Shown piece by piece: positions 17,637 through 25,996 of a DNA stretch of 64,000 nucleotides. Origin of the DNA: Bacteroidota bacterium (GTDB lineage: Bacteria > Bacteroidota > Bacteroidia > JAHEXY01); NCBI GenBank assembly GCA_023251875.1, contig JAHEXY010000007.1, positions 159,790 through 223,789 on the forward strand, given 5' to 3'. The position numbers and the translations under genes are program-made. Within the stretch, counting starts at the first letter, position 1. Each line of letters begins with the position of its first letter. The notes below the pieces were generated by a model. That model saw only the letters and a program-made list of their open reading frames with translations, was not told the origin of the DNA and did no database searches.

Positions 17637-18935
17637 ATGATTACAATTCCTGCTTCATCAAAAAAACGTGTGGTAATTATAGGCGGTGGCTTTGGTGGCT
17701 TAGCGCTTGCACGCAAACTTTCCTCTTCTAATTTTCAAATTGTTTTAATTGATAAAAATAACTACCATCAGTTTCAGCCTTTATTTTATCAAGTAGCTAC
17801 AGCAGGACTAGAACCCAGTGCCATTGCATTTCCATTTAGAAAAGTATTTCAATCTCAAAAAGATTTTCATGTGAGAATTGCTGAAGTAAAAGGAATAAAT
17901 GCTGAAGCAAATGAGATTGAAACAAACCTTGGCAATCTCAATTATGATTATTTGGTATTGGCGCTTGGTGCTGATACCAATTATTTTGGTATGGAGAATA
18001 TCAAGAAACATGCGCTACCTATGAAATCAGTGGCTGATTCTTTATTCATCAGAAATACTGTTTTGCAAAATTTTGAAAAAGCATTGGATGCTTCTTCCGA
18101 TGAAGAAAAAGAAGCATTGCTATCTATTGTTATCGTTGGCGGTGGTCCAACGGGAGTTGAATTAGCAGGAAGCTTATCAGAAATGAAACATTATATTTTA
18201 CCTAAAGATTACCCTGAACTTGATTTTACTAAAATGAATATTCATTTAATAGAAGCATCTCCCAAACTATTAAATGGAATGAGCGAAGCTTCTTCAATAA
18301 AGTCTAAACTGTTTTTAGAAAAACTAGGCGTAAAAGTTTCTGTAAATACAAGTGTAAAAGATTATGACGGGAATGAAGTTAGTTTAGACCTCTCCCCTAG
18401 TCCCTCTCCAAAGGAAAGGGGAATAAAAACGAAAATAGTAATATGGGCTGCTGGAGTTACTTCAAATAAAATTGAAGGTTTTAAACCTGAAATATATACT
18501 CGCGGTAATCGTATTAAAGTTAATGGCTATTCAAAAATTGAAGGCTATGAAACTATTTTTGCCATTGGCGACATGGCTTATATGACAGAAGAAAAATATC
18601 CCAATGGGCATCCTCAAATTGCACAACCTGCTATTCAGCAAGCTAGTTTATTAGCCGAAAATCTTAAAAGGCAATCGAAAGGTTTAGCAATGAAGTGTTT
18701 TGCATATAAGAATTTAGGTTCAATGGCAACCATTGGCCGAAACCGTGCGGTTGTTGATTTGCCATTTATTCGTTTTCAAGGTTTTTTGGCTTGGCTCACC
18801 TGGATGTTTGTTCACCTTATGGCTATTTTAGGAGTAAAAAACAAAGTATTGATTTTAGTTAATTGGGTATGGAATTATTTTACTTACGACCAATCACTAA
18901 GATTAATTATCAGATCGAAAGAGCAAAAAGTATAA
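17637..18935 (+). CDS. ndh: Type II NADH dehydrogenase (NDH-2)
   Basis: A 432-residue FAD enzyme that oxidises NADH and reduces quinone without pumping protons. The N-terminal Rossmann motif GGGFGGLALARKL binds FAD (~16-28), and the second motif VGGGPTGVELAG (~165-176) binds NADH. AIGDMAYM and the Gln-rich QPAIQQAS follow. The C-terminal hydrophobic segment (~385-420) should bind the membrane. Around residues 251-264 the stretch SPSPSPKERG is encoded by a dispersed CTCTCC repeat inserted in frame. The 3' end overlaps the convergent MFS gene by 33 bases. Confidence 0.93.
   Translation: MITIPASSKKRVVIIGGGFGGLALARKLSSSNFQIVLIDKNNYHQFQPLFYQVATAGLEPSAIAFPFRKVFQSQKDFHVRIAEVKGINAEANEIETNLGNLNYDYLVLALGADTNYFGMENIKKHALPMKSVADSLFIRNTVLQNFEKALDASSDEEKEALLSIVIVGGGPTGVELAGSLSEMKHYILPKDYPELDFTKMNIHLIEASPKLLNGMSEASSIKSKLFLEKLGVKVSVNTSVKDYDGNEVSLDLSPSPSPKERGIKTKIVIWAAGVTSNKIEGFKPEIYTRGNRIKVNGYSKIEGYETIFAIGDMAYMTEEKYPNGHPQIAQPAIQQASLLAENLKRQSKGLAMKCFAYKNLGSMATIGRNRAVVDLPFIRFQGFLAWLTWMFVHLMAILGVKNKVLILVNWVWNYFTYDQSLRLIIRSKEQKV
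18389..18422. repeat. CTCTCC-type repeat inside ndh
   Basis: The sequence cctctcccctagtccctctc...aaaggggaa lies in frame within the NDH-2 coding region. It adds a Pro/Ser-rich loop that family members generally lack. Confidence 0.75.
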
Positions 18936-20078
18936 GGCTACTACTACTGAACCCAAAGTAGATGTGTAAAATAAAACTTCGGGAGAAAATTTTGTCCAAA
19001 GCAAACCAGCTAAAATGTTTGCACTTAAAATAACAAGGCTTTGCATGCCCGAATAAAACCCGAGAGCAGTAGCTTTTTCATCTGTATTACAATTTTTGCT
19101 GATCCATGCTTTTGAAATACCATCAGAAGTAGCTGCATAAAATGCATAAATGAAAAATGCTATAAAATAAAACACCGTTGAATTTGTTTTAGGAAAAATG
19201 AAATAGGCTATGCAGAAAAATACAATTCCTATCAGGGTTGTAAATTTTATCCCTATTTTATCGGCCAAATGCCCAAAAGGAAAAGCAAGTAGAGCAAAAA
19301 CAATGTTGTAAAAAATATAGGCAGATAAAACAATGGTATCACTCAATCCATTGTGTTTTCCAATTAAAATAATAAATGCATCAGAGGAATTAAACAATGC
19401 AAATAATAAAAACCCAATTACTAATTTTTTATAAATAGGAGAAGCTTTTTTCCAATAGCCAAAGGATGAAAAAATTCCGGGTGTAGTTTTTTTCTCAACA
19501 TCAATTTTTTTATTTTCTTTTACAATCCATGTAATGCCAACTGCAATTAGTGCAGGAATGAAAGCAATAAAAAATAAAGTTTTGTAATCGGTTGGAAAAA
19601 AATACAAATAAATTATAGCAATAAAAGTTCCAATTGCAGCACCGGCAGTATCCATTGCTTTGTTAAATCCAAATATTTTTCCGCGGTGTTGAGATTGAGA
19701 TTCATCAGCAAGCAATGCATCACGCGCACCTGTGCGTACACCTTTACCCAAACGGTCGAGTGTGCGAGAAAGAAGAACCCAAAATGGAAAAGTAAAAATG
19801 GCCATCATTGATTTTCCTACGGCACTCATAGCATAACCAAGCCTTACAAATCCTACTCTATTATGAAAATTATCAGATACTTTTCCAAAATAGGCTTTAC
19901 TAAAACCCGAAACGGCTTCTGCCAAGCCTTCTAATATTCCAATATAAAGTGCTACAAAACCAATACTGCTTAAATAAACAGGAAGTATAGGCAAAATCAT
20001 TTCGCTACCTATATCATTAAAAAGACTTACTGTTGAAAGTAGAATAACGGTACGCGTAAGTACTTTTTGTTTTTTCAT
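18903..20078 (-). CDS. MFS transporter
   Basis: A 391-residue inner-membrane protein with about twelve hydrophobic helices. The cytoplasmic loop between helices 2 and 3 carries GKVSDNFHNRVGFVRLG, the major-facilitator motif A region, and RTLDRLGKGVRTGARDALLAD lies in the next half-loop. The latter is typical of a broad MFS subgroup whose substrate is often unknown. The repeated KIGIKFTTLIG segment marks the second half. It is convergent with ndh, overlapping it by 33 bases. I cannot name a substrate. Confidence 0.88.
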   Translation of the reverse strand: MKKQKVLTRTVILLSTVSLFNDIGSEMILPILPVYLSSIGFVALYIGILEGLAEAVSGFSKAYFGKVSDNFHNRVGFVRLGYAMSAVGKSMMAIFTFPFWVLLSRTLDRLGKGVRTGARDALLADESQSQHRGKIFGFNKAMDTAGAAIGTFIAIIYLYFFPTDYKTLFFIAFIPALIAVGITWIVKENKKIDVEKKTTPGIFSSFGYWKKASPIYKKLVIGFLLFALFNSSDAFIILIGKHNGLSDTIVLSAYIFYNIVFALLAFPFGHLADKIGIKFTTLIGIVFFCIAYFIFPKTNSTVFYFIAFFIYAFYAATSDGISKAWISKNCNTDEKATALGFYSGMQSLVILSANILAGLLWTKFSPEVLFYTSTLGSVVVALYFLLFRSDN

Positions 20079-20179
20079 TAATCTTTCATTCGTTTTGGTA
20101 AAATTAAAGTTTTATTAATAGTTTAAGCAATCCAAAAACGCCATAGGTTATTATGCCCTTCAACACAAAATTAAAATTC

Positions 20180-20312
20180 TTGGCTCTAGTTTATAAACTG
20201 ACTGATGGAAACCCAGGTAGCTTATATCAGCAAACCATAGCTCTGACAGGGCTTGAAACCCTGTCAGAGCTCGAATTTAATAGATATCAGTCAAATTTTA
20301 AACTAGAACCAA
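20180..20312. repeat. Nested palindromic element
   Basis: An outer imperfect inverted repeat (ttggctctagttta... and its complement ending tagaaccaa) encloses a perfect 13-bp hairpin, agctctgacaggg (20239-20251) / ccctgtcagagct (20259-20271), with a 7-base loop. It lies 28 bases downstream of the receptor gene at 20341 and could act as a terminator, but there is no T-run. It looks more like a REP- or MITE-type insertion. Confidence 0.8.
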
Positions 20313-20340
20313 ACTCTTTTAATATTTTATGAAATAGCCT

Positions 20341-22884
20341 CTATTGCATTTCTGAATCGGACAAATCTTGTTTACTGCTTTTTCGTTTCAATAAATCCGG
20401 GTCTTGTTTGCCAAATCGATAACTAAAACTAAGTTTATAATATTGAGGATTTCTAATTCTATAAACGGATTGGGTATAATAATCGGTTTGATAATAATTG
20501 GCTTGACGCTTTGTTTTGAATACATCAGAAACACTAAAAACGATTGTGGCCACTTTATTTTTTAGAAACTCAAATTTAATGCTCATGTCAACATCGTATC
20601 TGGGTAAAGTGTAACCTTGTATCATGGATGTTTGCGCATTCCACCAGCTATTGCCACCGGTAGTTGAATTGTTTCCATCTTTATTTCCATTTCCACTACT
20701 TACAGGAGTAATCATTTTTGATTGGTAATTACCAATAATTTGATAGCTAAAATTATAAGGTAATTTAATATTCATATTTAATTTAGTCGACCAGCTTAAC
20801 AATTGATTCTCTAAATTATTTTGAAATTCACTTCCTTTTACAATTGCATTGAAGATATTTACAGTAGCAATAACATCTATCGCTTCTTTTATTTTATTTT
20901 TCGAAATTAGTTCAAGCCCATATACATAACTTGAGTTTGCATTTTCATACGTATTAATAATAATATCCTTTTGAAAATAATTATTGTATTCTGTTAATTG
21001 GAATGAAGTGATTATGTCAGTTGTGTTTTTTAAATAAAGTGTACTTAAAATGGCATTTTCTTTATCAATAGTATATTGGTAATCAAACTCTGCAGTATTT
21101 GCAAATTCTGGTTTTAAAGAAGGATTTCCTCTTTTTACATTTAAAGAATCAGTGTAATCAACATAAGGCGTTAGCTGTGTAAAAGTAGGTCTGTTAATGC
21201 GTCTGCTGTATCCCAATTGAAAATTATGCTTTTCTCCTTTTTTTCGCGAAAGAAATATACTGGGAAACCAACTTAAAGGATATTGGTTTGTAAAACTCAA
21301 TACCGAATCAATAATTTCTCCTTTATAGTAAGAGCTTTCAACCCTTAACCCTGCTTGCACTTTTGTTTTCTTTATTTCACCCGATAGCATTGCATAAGCA
21401 GCATAAATATTTTCGTTGTACTTGTAATTATTGGTTAGTTCTGGCTCCATTTCATAAGTTCCATTACCGTAATCATATAAATAATCGTTGGTATTGCTGC
21501 TAAAGTTTTTCATGTATGATCGTACTCCGGCCTCTAATTTTGTTTTTTCAGTCAATGGATTTACATAATCCGATTGCAATGTTATTAATTGCGTTTGTGA
21601 GTTTCCATATTGCTGTTGTAATATAAGATCACCCATTTTAATACTATCATCATTAAAATTTTGTGTGTGATATTGGTTTGCATTATTAAATTCGTTGGCT
21701 TGATAATTAGCATCTGCACTTAGCTCATGCCCTTTCTTTTCAAAACTATGTTTAAAAGTTAAGGCAATATTAGATGTGTAACTATGCCTAATAATATCAG
21801 ATTGCCGATAATAAGAACTACTTGTGGTTGTAGAATCAGTAATGGAATCCGTTTGCACATAAAAATTTTCGAAAGGTTCAAACCTTGCCTGGTTATACGA
21901 ATATGAAACCGTTAAAGTATTTTTTTTATTGATGTAATAATCTAAACCTGCTTTTGCAGAAATGGTAAGACCATAAAATAGAGCATCAAAATTTTGTGTT
22001 AATGATACGGGAGCATAAGAAGCAAGATAGTCTCTTTCATTCACCCCATAACTTTTAGACATGCGTTGATTGTAATCTGCCGAAGTAAAAAAATTAATTT
22101 TATTTTGTCGTAAATTAAAATCAAAACCGGAAGTAATTCTCCCAAACATATCAACATTAGTTCTTACATTTCCGCTATAACCAATTCTTTTGCTTTTTTT
22201 AAGTCTAATATTAATGATCCCACCAGTACCACCAGATGCATCGTATTTTGCAGAGGGATTTGAAATTACCTCTATATTTTCAATTGTTTCAGAAGCAATC
22301 TGATCAAGTGTAAGTGTTGTTGGCCTGCCATCAATCAATATTTGCGGAGATGCATTATTTACTGTTACATTTCCATCCATATCAACAGAAACTCCGGGAA
22401 CATTCTTTAATACATCTTCTGCTGTGCCTCCGGTGCTTGCTGGATTTTGACCTACATTATATACTTTTTTATCCAACTCTAATTGTAGAGATGGATCATC
22501 ACCACTTATTTCAACGGTTTTGAGTTGCTTAACATTCGTTTCAATTTTAATTTGATTAAGATTGATTGCAGTAATTTTATTTTTAAAGGAAATTGAAATT
22601 TCCTTTTGGGCATAGCCAAGTACTTCAATTTTTAAAAAATATGAAAACGCTGTATCTATATTTTGAATACTAAATTTTCCATTCTCATCTGTTAATTGCC
22701 CTGTAGTAAGTATTGATGCTAGTTTGTTTAAATCAGATTTATACAATTGAATACTGGCAAATGGAATTGTATTATTGGTTTGTGCATCAAGAAGAATTCC
22801 AGTCACAGAACCCATTTTATTTTGTGAGAATAAAAAATTTCCACAGCATAATAGTATGTAAAAGAGAATTAATCTAAACTTCAT
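20341..22884 (-). CDS. Outer-membrane beta-barrel (TonB-receptor-like) protein
   Basis: An 847-residue outer-membrane protein. After a signal peptide (1-20) comes a carboxypeptidase-like regulatory domain (~25-115), a plug-like domain with AEDVLKNVPGVSVDMDGNV and ILIDGRPTTL (~155-225), and a long barrel of the OMP_b-brl_3 type rich in aromatic-ended strands, ending with a typical YRFGKQDPDLLKR. Members are annotated as TonB-dependent receptors, but many have unclear substrates. No SusD partner is adjacent, so glycan uptake is not indicated. It is probably monocistronic. Confidence 0.88.
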   Translation of the reverse strand: MKFRLILFYILLCCGNFLFSQNKMGSVTGILLDAQTNNTIPFASIQLYKSDLNKLASILTTGQLTDENGKFSIQNIDTAFSYFLKIEVLGYAQKEISISFKNKITAINLNQIKIETNVKQLKTVEISGDDPSLQLELDKKVYNVGQNPASTGGTAEDVLKNVPGVSVDMDGNVTVNNASPQILIDGRPTTLTLDQIASETIENIEVISNPSAKYDASGGTGGIINIRLKKSKRIGYSGNVRTNVDMFGRITSGFDFNLRQNKINFFTSADYNQRMSKSYGVNERDYLASYAPVSLTQNFDALFYGLTISAKAGLDYYINKKNTLTVSYSYNQARFEPFENFYVQTDSITDSTTTSSSYYRQSDIIRHSYTSNIALTFKHSFEKKGHELSADANYQANEFNNANQYHTQNFNDDSIKMGDLILQQQYGNSQTQLITLQSDYVNPLTEKTKLEAGVRSYMKNFSSNTNDYLYDYGNGTYEMEPELTNNYKYNENIYAAYAMLSGEIKKTKVQAGLRVESSYYKGEIIDSVLSFTNQYPLSWFPSIFLSRKKGEKHNFQLGYSRRINRPTFTQLTPYVDYTDSLNVKRGNPSLKPEFANTAEFDYQYTIDKENAILSTLYLKNTTDIITSFQLTEYNNYFQKDIIINTYENANSSYVYGLELISKNKIKEAIDVIATVNIFNAIVKGSEFQNNLENQLLSWSTKLNMNIKLPYNFSYQIIGNYQSKMITPVSSGNGNKDGNNSTTGGNSWWNAQTSMIQGYTLPRYDVDMSIKFEFLKNKVATIVFSVSDVFKTKRQANYYQTDYYTQSVYRIRNPQYYKLSFSYRFGKQDPDLLKRKSSKQDLSDSEMQ

Positions 22885-22917
22885 GTTTGTATTTTACAGA
22901 ATGCTGAAAAATAAAAA

Positions 22918-22947
22918 AATCCGCCAACATTTTATTGGTGACGGATT
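22918..22947 (-). terminator. Probable terminator after the peroxiredoxin gene
   Basis: On the minus strand an imperfect hairpin (aatccgtcacc...gttggcggatt) is followed by TTTTTTT. It lies about 110 bases beyond the peroxiredoxin stop and just before the next gene's start region. Confidence 0.7.
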
Positions 22948-22987
22948 CTTCATATTTAAAAAACTAATTAAAGTTTATTTTCTTATG

Positions 22988-23044
22988 CCCTCACCCATCC
23001 CCTCTCCTCCTTCGACTAGGCTCAGGATAAACTCGGAGAGGGAG
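22988..23044. repeat. CTCTCC-type repeat with insertion
   Basis: The sequence cctcacccatcccctctcctccttcgactaggctcagg...ggagagggagg is a member of the CTCTCC family with an extra central segment (ttcgactaggctcag). It lies just after the peroxiredoxin stop. Confidence 0.7.
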
Positions 23045-23056
23045 GCTTGGAATATT

Positions 23057-23686
23057 TTAATGTGTAGCTAAATAATTAGCAACGCCTTCTTTTGTAGCTT
23101 TAAGTGCATCTTTGCCTTTTGTCCAGTTAGCCGGACAAACTTCTCCATTCTCTTCAAAATATTGAAGTGCGTCAACCATTCTTAAGGCTTCTTCTACATT
23201 TCTTCCCAATGGAAGATCATTTACCAATTGATGGCGTACATTTCCGTTTTTGTCAATTAAAAACAAACCACGGTATGCAACCGGATTACCATTGAATACA
23301 AATTCACCTGTCTCCGAATAATCAAAATCACCCGCTAAAACACCGTAATTAGCTGCAATTGTTTTAGAAAAATCAGCAACCAATGGGTATTTTACGCCAT
23401 TAATACCGCCTTTGTTTTTTGGTGTTTGTAACCAAGCATAATGAGAAAATTTAGAATCTACAGAACATCCTACAACAGCAGTATTTCTTTTTTCAAATTC
23501 TGTTAATTGTTCTTGAAATGCTAATAATTCAGTTGGGCAAACAAAAGTAAAATCCATTGGATAAAAGAAAAATACCACATGTTTTTTGCCTATAAATTGT
23601 TCTAAAGAGAAATTTTCAACAATTTCTTCTCCATTTACTACAGCAGCAGCTTTAAATACCGGTGCCTTTTTTCCTACTAGTGACAT
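23057..23686 (-). CDS. 2-Cys peroxiredoxin (Prx1/AhpC type)
   Basis: A 209-residue cytoplasmic thiol peroxidase that reduces hydrogen and organic peroxides. The peroxidatic Cys50 lies in FVCPTELLAF and the resolving Cys184 in NGEVCPANW, with the GLFLIDKNG segment between. Length and the Cys-Pro context fit the typical 2-Cys Prx1 group rather than BCP. It is monocistronic with its own candidate promoter (23725-23732). A MITE-like element sits immediately upstream of that promoter. Confidence 0.95.
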   Translation of the reverse strand: MSLVGKKAPVFKAAAVVNGEEIVENFSLEQFIGKKHVVFFFYPMDFTFVCPTELLAFQEQLTEFEKRNTAVVGCSVDSKFSHYAWLQTPKNKGGINGVKYPLVADFSKTIAANYGVLAGDFDYSETGEFVFNGNPVAYRGLFLIDKNGNVRHQLVNDLPLGRNVEEALRMVDALQYFEENGEVCPANWTKGKDALKATKEGVANYLATH

Positions 23687-23724
23687 AAATTTATGATGTT
23701 TAAATGTTTAACAATAATGAGTAA

Positions 23725-23732
23725 CAAAGGTA
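23725..23732 (-). promoter_or_regulatory. Candidate -7 box for the peroxiredoxin gene
   Basis: On the minus strand this reads TACCTTTG, an exact TAnnTTTG match, about 40 bases upstream of the start. The -33 region would fall inside the MITE-like element at 23746-23838. Confidence 0.5.
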
Positions 23733-23745
23733 CTAAAACTAGCTT

Positions 23746-23838
23746 AAGGGCAGTTCTAAAAATTATATTTTTTAGTCTCCTCTCCCTTAATCCCTCTCGA
23801 AGAGAGGGATATAAATTGTAATTTTTAGAACTACCCTT
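23746..23838. mobile_element. MITE-like element, copy 1
   Basis: About 93 bp with terminal inverted repeats (aagggcagttctaaaaatt... and ...aatttttagaactaccctt, one mismatch). The centre is a CTCTCC-type repeat (cctctcccttaatccctctc). The same element recurs at 33475-33565. It encodes no protein. Confidence 0.85.
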
Positions 23839-23930
23839 ATATGGCAAGGCTTACAGGATGCTTTTTATTCTGATTTTGTTAAAGTTTTGTCGTTTTTCAT
23901 AAGCACCTATTGTTATATATTATAGGCATT

Positions 23931-24956
23931 ATGAAGTTTATTCTATACGTATTTACTCTTTGGCTTTCTATCCTTTTTGCACAAGCTCAAATGGTTGAGC
24001 CCTGTGTTACTACTCATGTGCTTGAATACCATAAGCTTTTTAATTCAGATGATAAAAGAAATATTGAAGATGCAATAATAAATGCTAGTAATTGGAAAAA
24101 CACACAAATAACTTCTTTAAATGAGGTTGTTATTCCTGTAGTGGTACATGTAGTTTATTTAAAGGAAGAAGAAAATATTGCTGATGAGGTAATACAATCT
24201 CAAATAGAAAGCCTAAATAAATCGTATAAAAATACGGGTATAACATTTTGCTTAGCCTCTGTTGATCCAAGAGGGTCTTTTACTTCAGGCATTACACATA
24301 CCAGAGGATATGGAGCACTTAATGGAATATTTAACTTTTATGATCCATTAAAACAAACGGTAAAATATACGAACCAAGGTGGTGAAGATGCCTGGCCCGA
24401 TACTCAATATTTAAACATTTGGATTTGTAATCTTTTGCCCGGTGTTGATGCTTACGCACAAATGCCCGGTGATGATAAAACAAGTGATGGAGTAGTAATC
24501 AATTCCAACCTATTTTCTTCGGATATTATGGGTCATCAAATTGCACATTGGTTGGGAATAAATGCAGAAGCTTGTAAAACGGAAAAAACATTCGATTCTT
24601 TTTCTACTGAAGAAATAGCTACTATGCAATCTTATCTTTATACCGATAAGCAAAGTCTTTTACAATCTAATACTAGCTATTGTCAACAACAAATGGTTTC
24701 TTCAATTAATGAATCAATAGATAATAGTAGAGAAGAAGAAATACTTTTGTATCCTAATCCCATAAATGATGAAATTAATATTGAAGTAAAAAATAGTGAT
24801 TTAAAACAATTGTCAATTATTAATTCAGTTGGGCAAGTTCTTTGGCAAAATGCAATTTATTCTAATTCTCGATTTGCAATTAATTTTTCTACATTTCCAT
24901 CCGGAATTTATTATTTAAAAACAAATGCATTTGTTACAAAATTTATGAAGCTATAA
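23931..24956 (+). CDS. M43-like secreted protein with degenerate active site and T9SS domain
   Basis: A 341-residue protein from the ATG at 23931, preferred over 23910 because it gives a clean signal peptide (MKFILYVFTLWL...AQAQ). The middle (VIPVVVHVVY, then LNIWICNLLPG) follows pappalysin-like M43 metalloproteases. The zinc site that should read HExxHxxGxxH is HQIAHWLGINA: the catalytic Glu is Gln203 and the third His is Ala. The segment downstream of this site is also short. The C-terminal ~75 residues are a T9SS sorting domain (LYPNPINDEI...FPSGIYYLK). It is therefore probably a secreted, non-catalytic relative. Confidence 0.8.
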   Translation: MKFILYVFTLWLSILFAQAQMVEPCVTTHVLEYHKLFNSDDKRNIEDAIINASNWKNTQITSLNEVVIPVVVHVVYLKEEENIADEVIQSQIESLNKSYKNTGITFCLASVDPRGSFTSGITHTRGYGALNGIFNFYDPLKQTVKYTNQGGEDAWPDTQYLNIWICNLLPGVDAYAQMPGDDKTSDGVVINSNLFSSDIMGHQIAHWLGINAEACKTEKTFDSFSTEEIATMQSYLYTDKQSLLQSNTSYCQQQMVSSINESIDNSREEEILLYPNPINDEINIEVKNSDLKQLSIINSVGQVLWQNAIYSNSRFAINFSTFPSGIYYLKTNAFVTKFMKL

Positions 24957-25155
24957 GTTTTGTAATATTACTTTTCTTCGCCAAAAAATAACCAAGCAAA
25001 AGAAACAAATAAGTGAGTTAGAATCCAGGAAAAAACATATAGGAGTATTCTAAATTCTTGTCGTACACAATTGAGTATAAAAATTTTCATCTTAAATAAA
25101 TTTAAAAGTCCAACATAATTTTATCAGAGTTTAATGGGACTTTCAATAATTATTT

Positions 25156-25356
25156 TCAATCACTCTTTTCAAGGGAAAATATTTCTTCTACTTTCTTTCC
25201 AAAAACACGAGCAATTTTTAATGCTAAAACGGTTGATGGTACATATTTATTCAACTCCATTGCATTTATTGTTTGTCGACTAACCCCAATTTTATTGGCC
25301 AAATCTTCTTGAGTGATGTTCTTTATGGCACGCTCAACTCTTATAGTGTTTTTCAT
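25156..25356 (-). CDS. XRE-family helix-turn-helix regulator
   Basis: A 66-residue protein that is almost all helix-turn-helix (ITQEDLANKIGVSRQTINAMELNKYVPS). It matches the small YozG-like group of DNA-binding proteins often co-encoded with a membrane protein. The start codon overlaps the stop of the upstream gene by one base (TAATG), so translation is coupled. It probably regulates its own operon. Confidence 0.88.
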   Translation of the reverse strand: MKNTIRVERAIKNITQEDLANKIGVSRQTINAMELNKYVPSTVLALKIARVFGKKVEEIFSLEKSD

Positions 25357-25802
25357 TATGCATTTAAGTGTTTTGATTTATAAAGAACATAGTTAAAACG
25401 AAGAAGAAATAGTAACAACAAAGTAAACATGTTGTAAATCATAATATTTAAAAAATCTGTCTCGTAAAATAAAATAGTATCAATTATTAACAAGCCATAG
25501 TTTATATATACTGCCCATAACAATGATTCCAATCTAATTTTTGAAATAAACTCATCTTCTATTTTTTCTTTAGAACATGCAGCAAAAATGGTCGCAATTA
25601 TTGTAAGTATAATTAGAATCTCGTCTACAATATCATTTTGAATAAATTGAAAGCCATTGGGTATGTTTACTGAAAGAACAGTTGTATTTAATACAGGGAT
25701 GTGCCCCCCAAACCATGAATATAAATCAATTAATAAGATGGGGATTAAAATTGCCCAACCAATTTTTTTAAAATAATTGGGAAATAAAAAATTTGTTTTC
25801 AT
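25356..25802 (-). CDS. Small integral membrane protein paired with the regulator
   Basis: A 148-residue protein with about four hydrophobic segments and no recognised catalytic motif. It is co-transcribed with the XRE regulator that follows. Pairs of this layout are common in Firmicutes and Bacteroidota and may form a signal-responsive module, but the function is unknown. Confidence 0.75.
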   Translation of the reverse strand: MKTNFLFPNYFKKIGWAILIPILLIDLYSWFGGHIPVLNTTVLSVNIPNGFQFIQNDIVDEILIILTIIATIFAACSKEKIEDEFISKIRLESLLWAVYINYGLLIIDTILFYETDFLNIMIYNMFTLLLLFLLRFNYVLYKSKHLNA

Positions 25803-25996
25803 TGTTTCAATATTTATTTGTTACAATACAAATGTAAAGTTTATTTTACATTTAGACAAATTAATTTTACTTTTTGTAATGTATGATATACGAATATTAT
25901 TTCTTGTATTGCATTTACATTCTTTCAATGCCACAATTTTCTTACCTTAGTAAATCAATCATTAAGCCCCTCTATTGTATCAAAATTTCATAGCGT

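Noticed and set aside
20239-20271. Hairpin as an intrinsic terminator
   Set aside because: The stem is strong but neither strand has a T-run after it; I list it as a repeat element instead.
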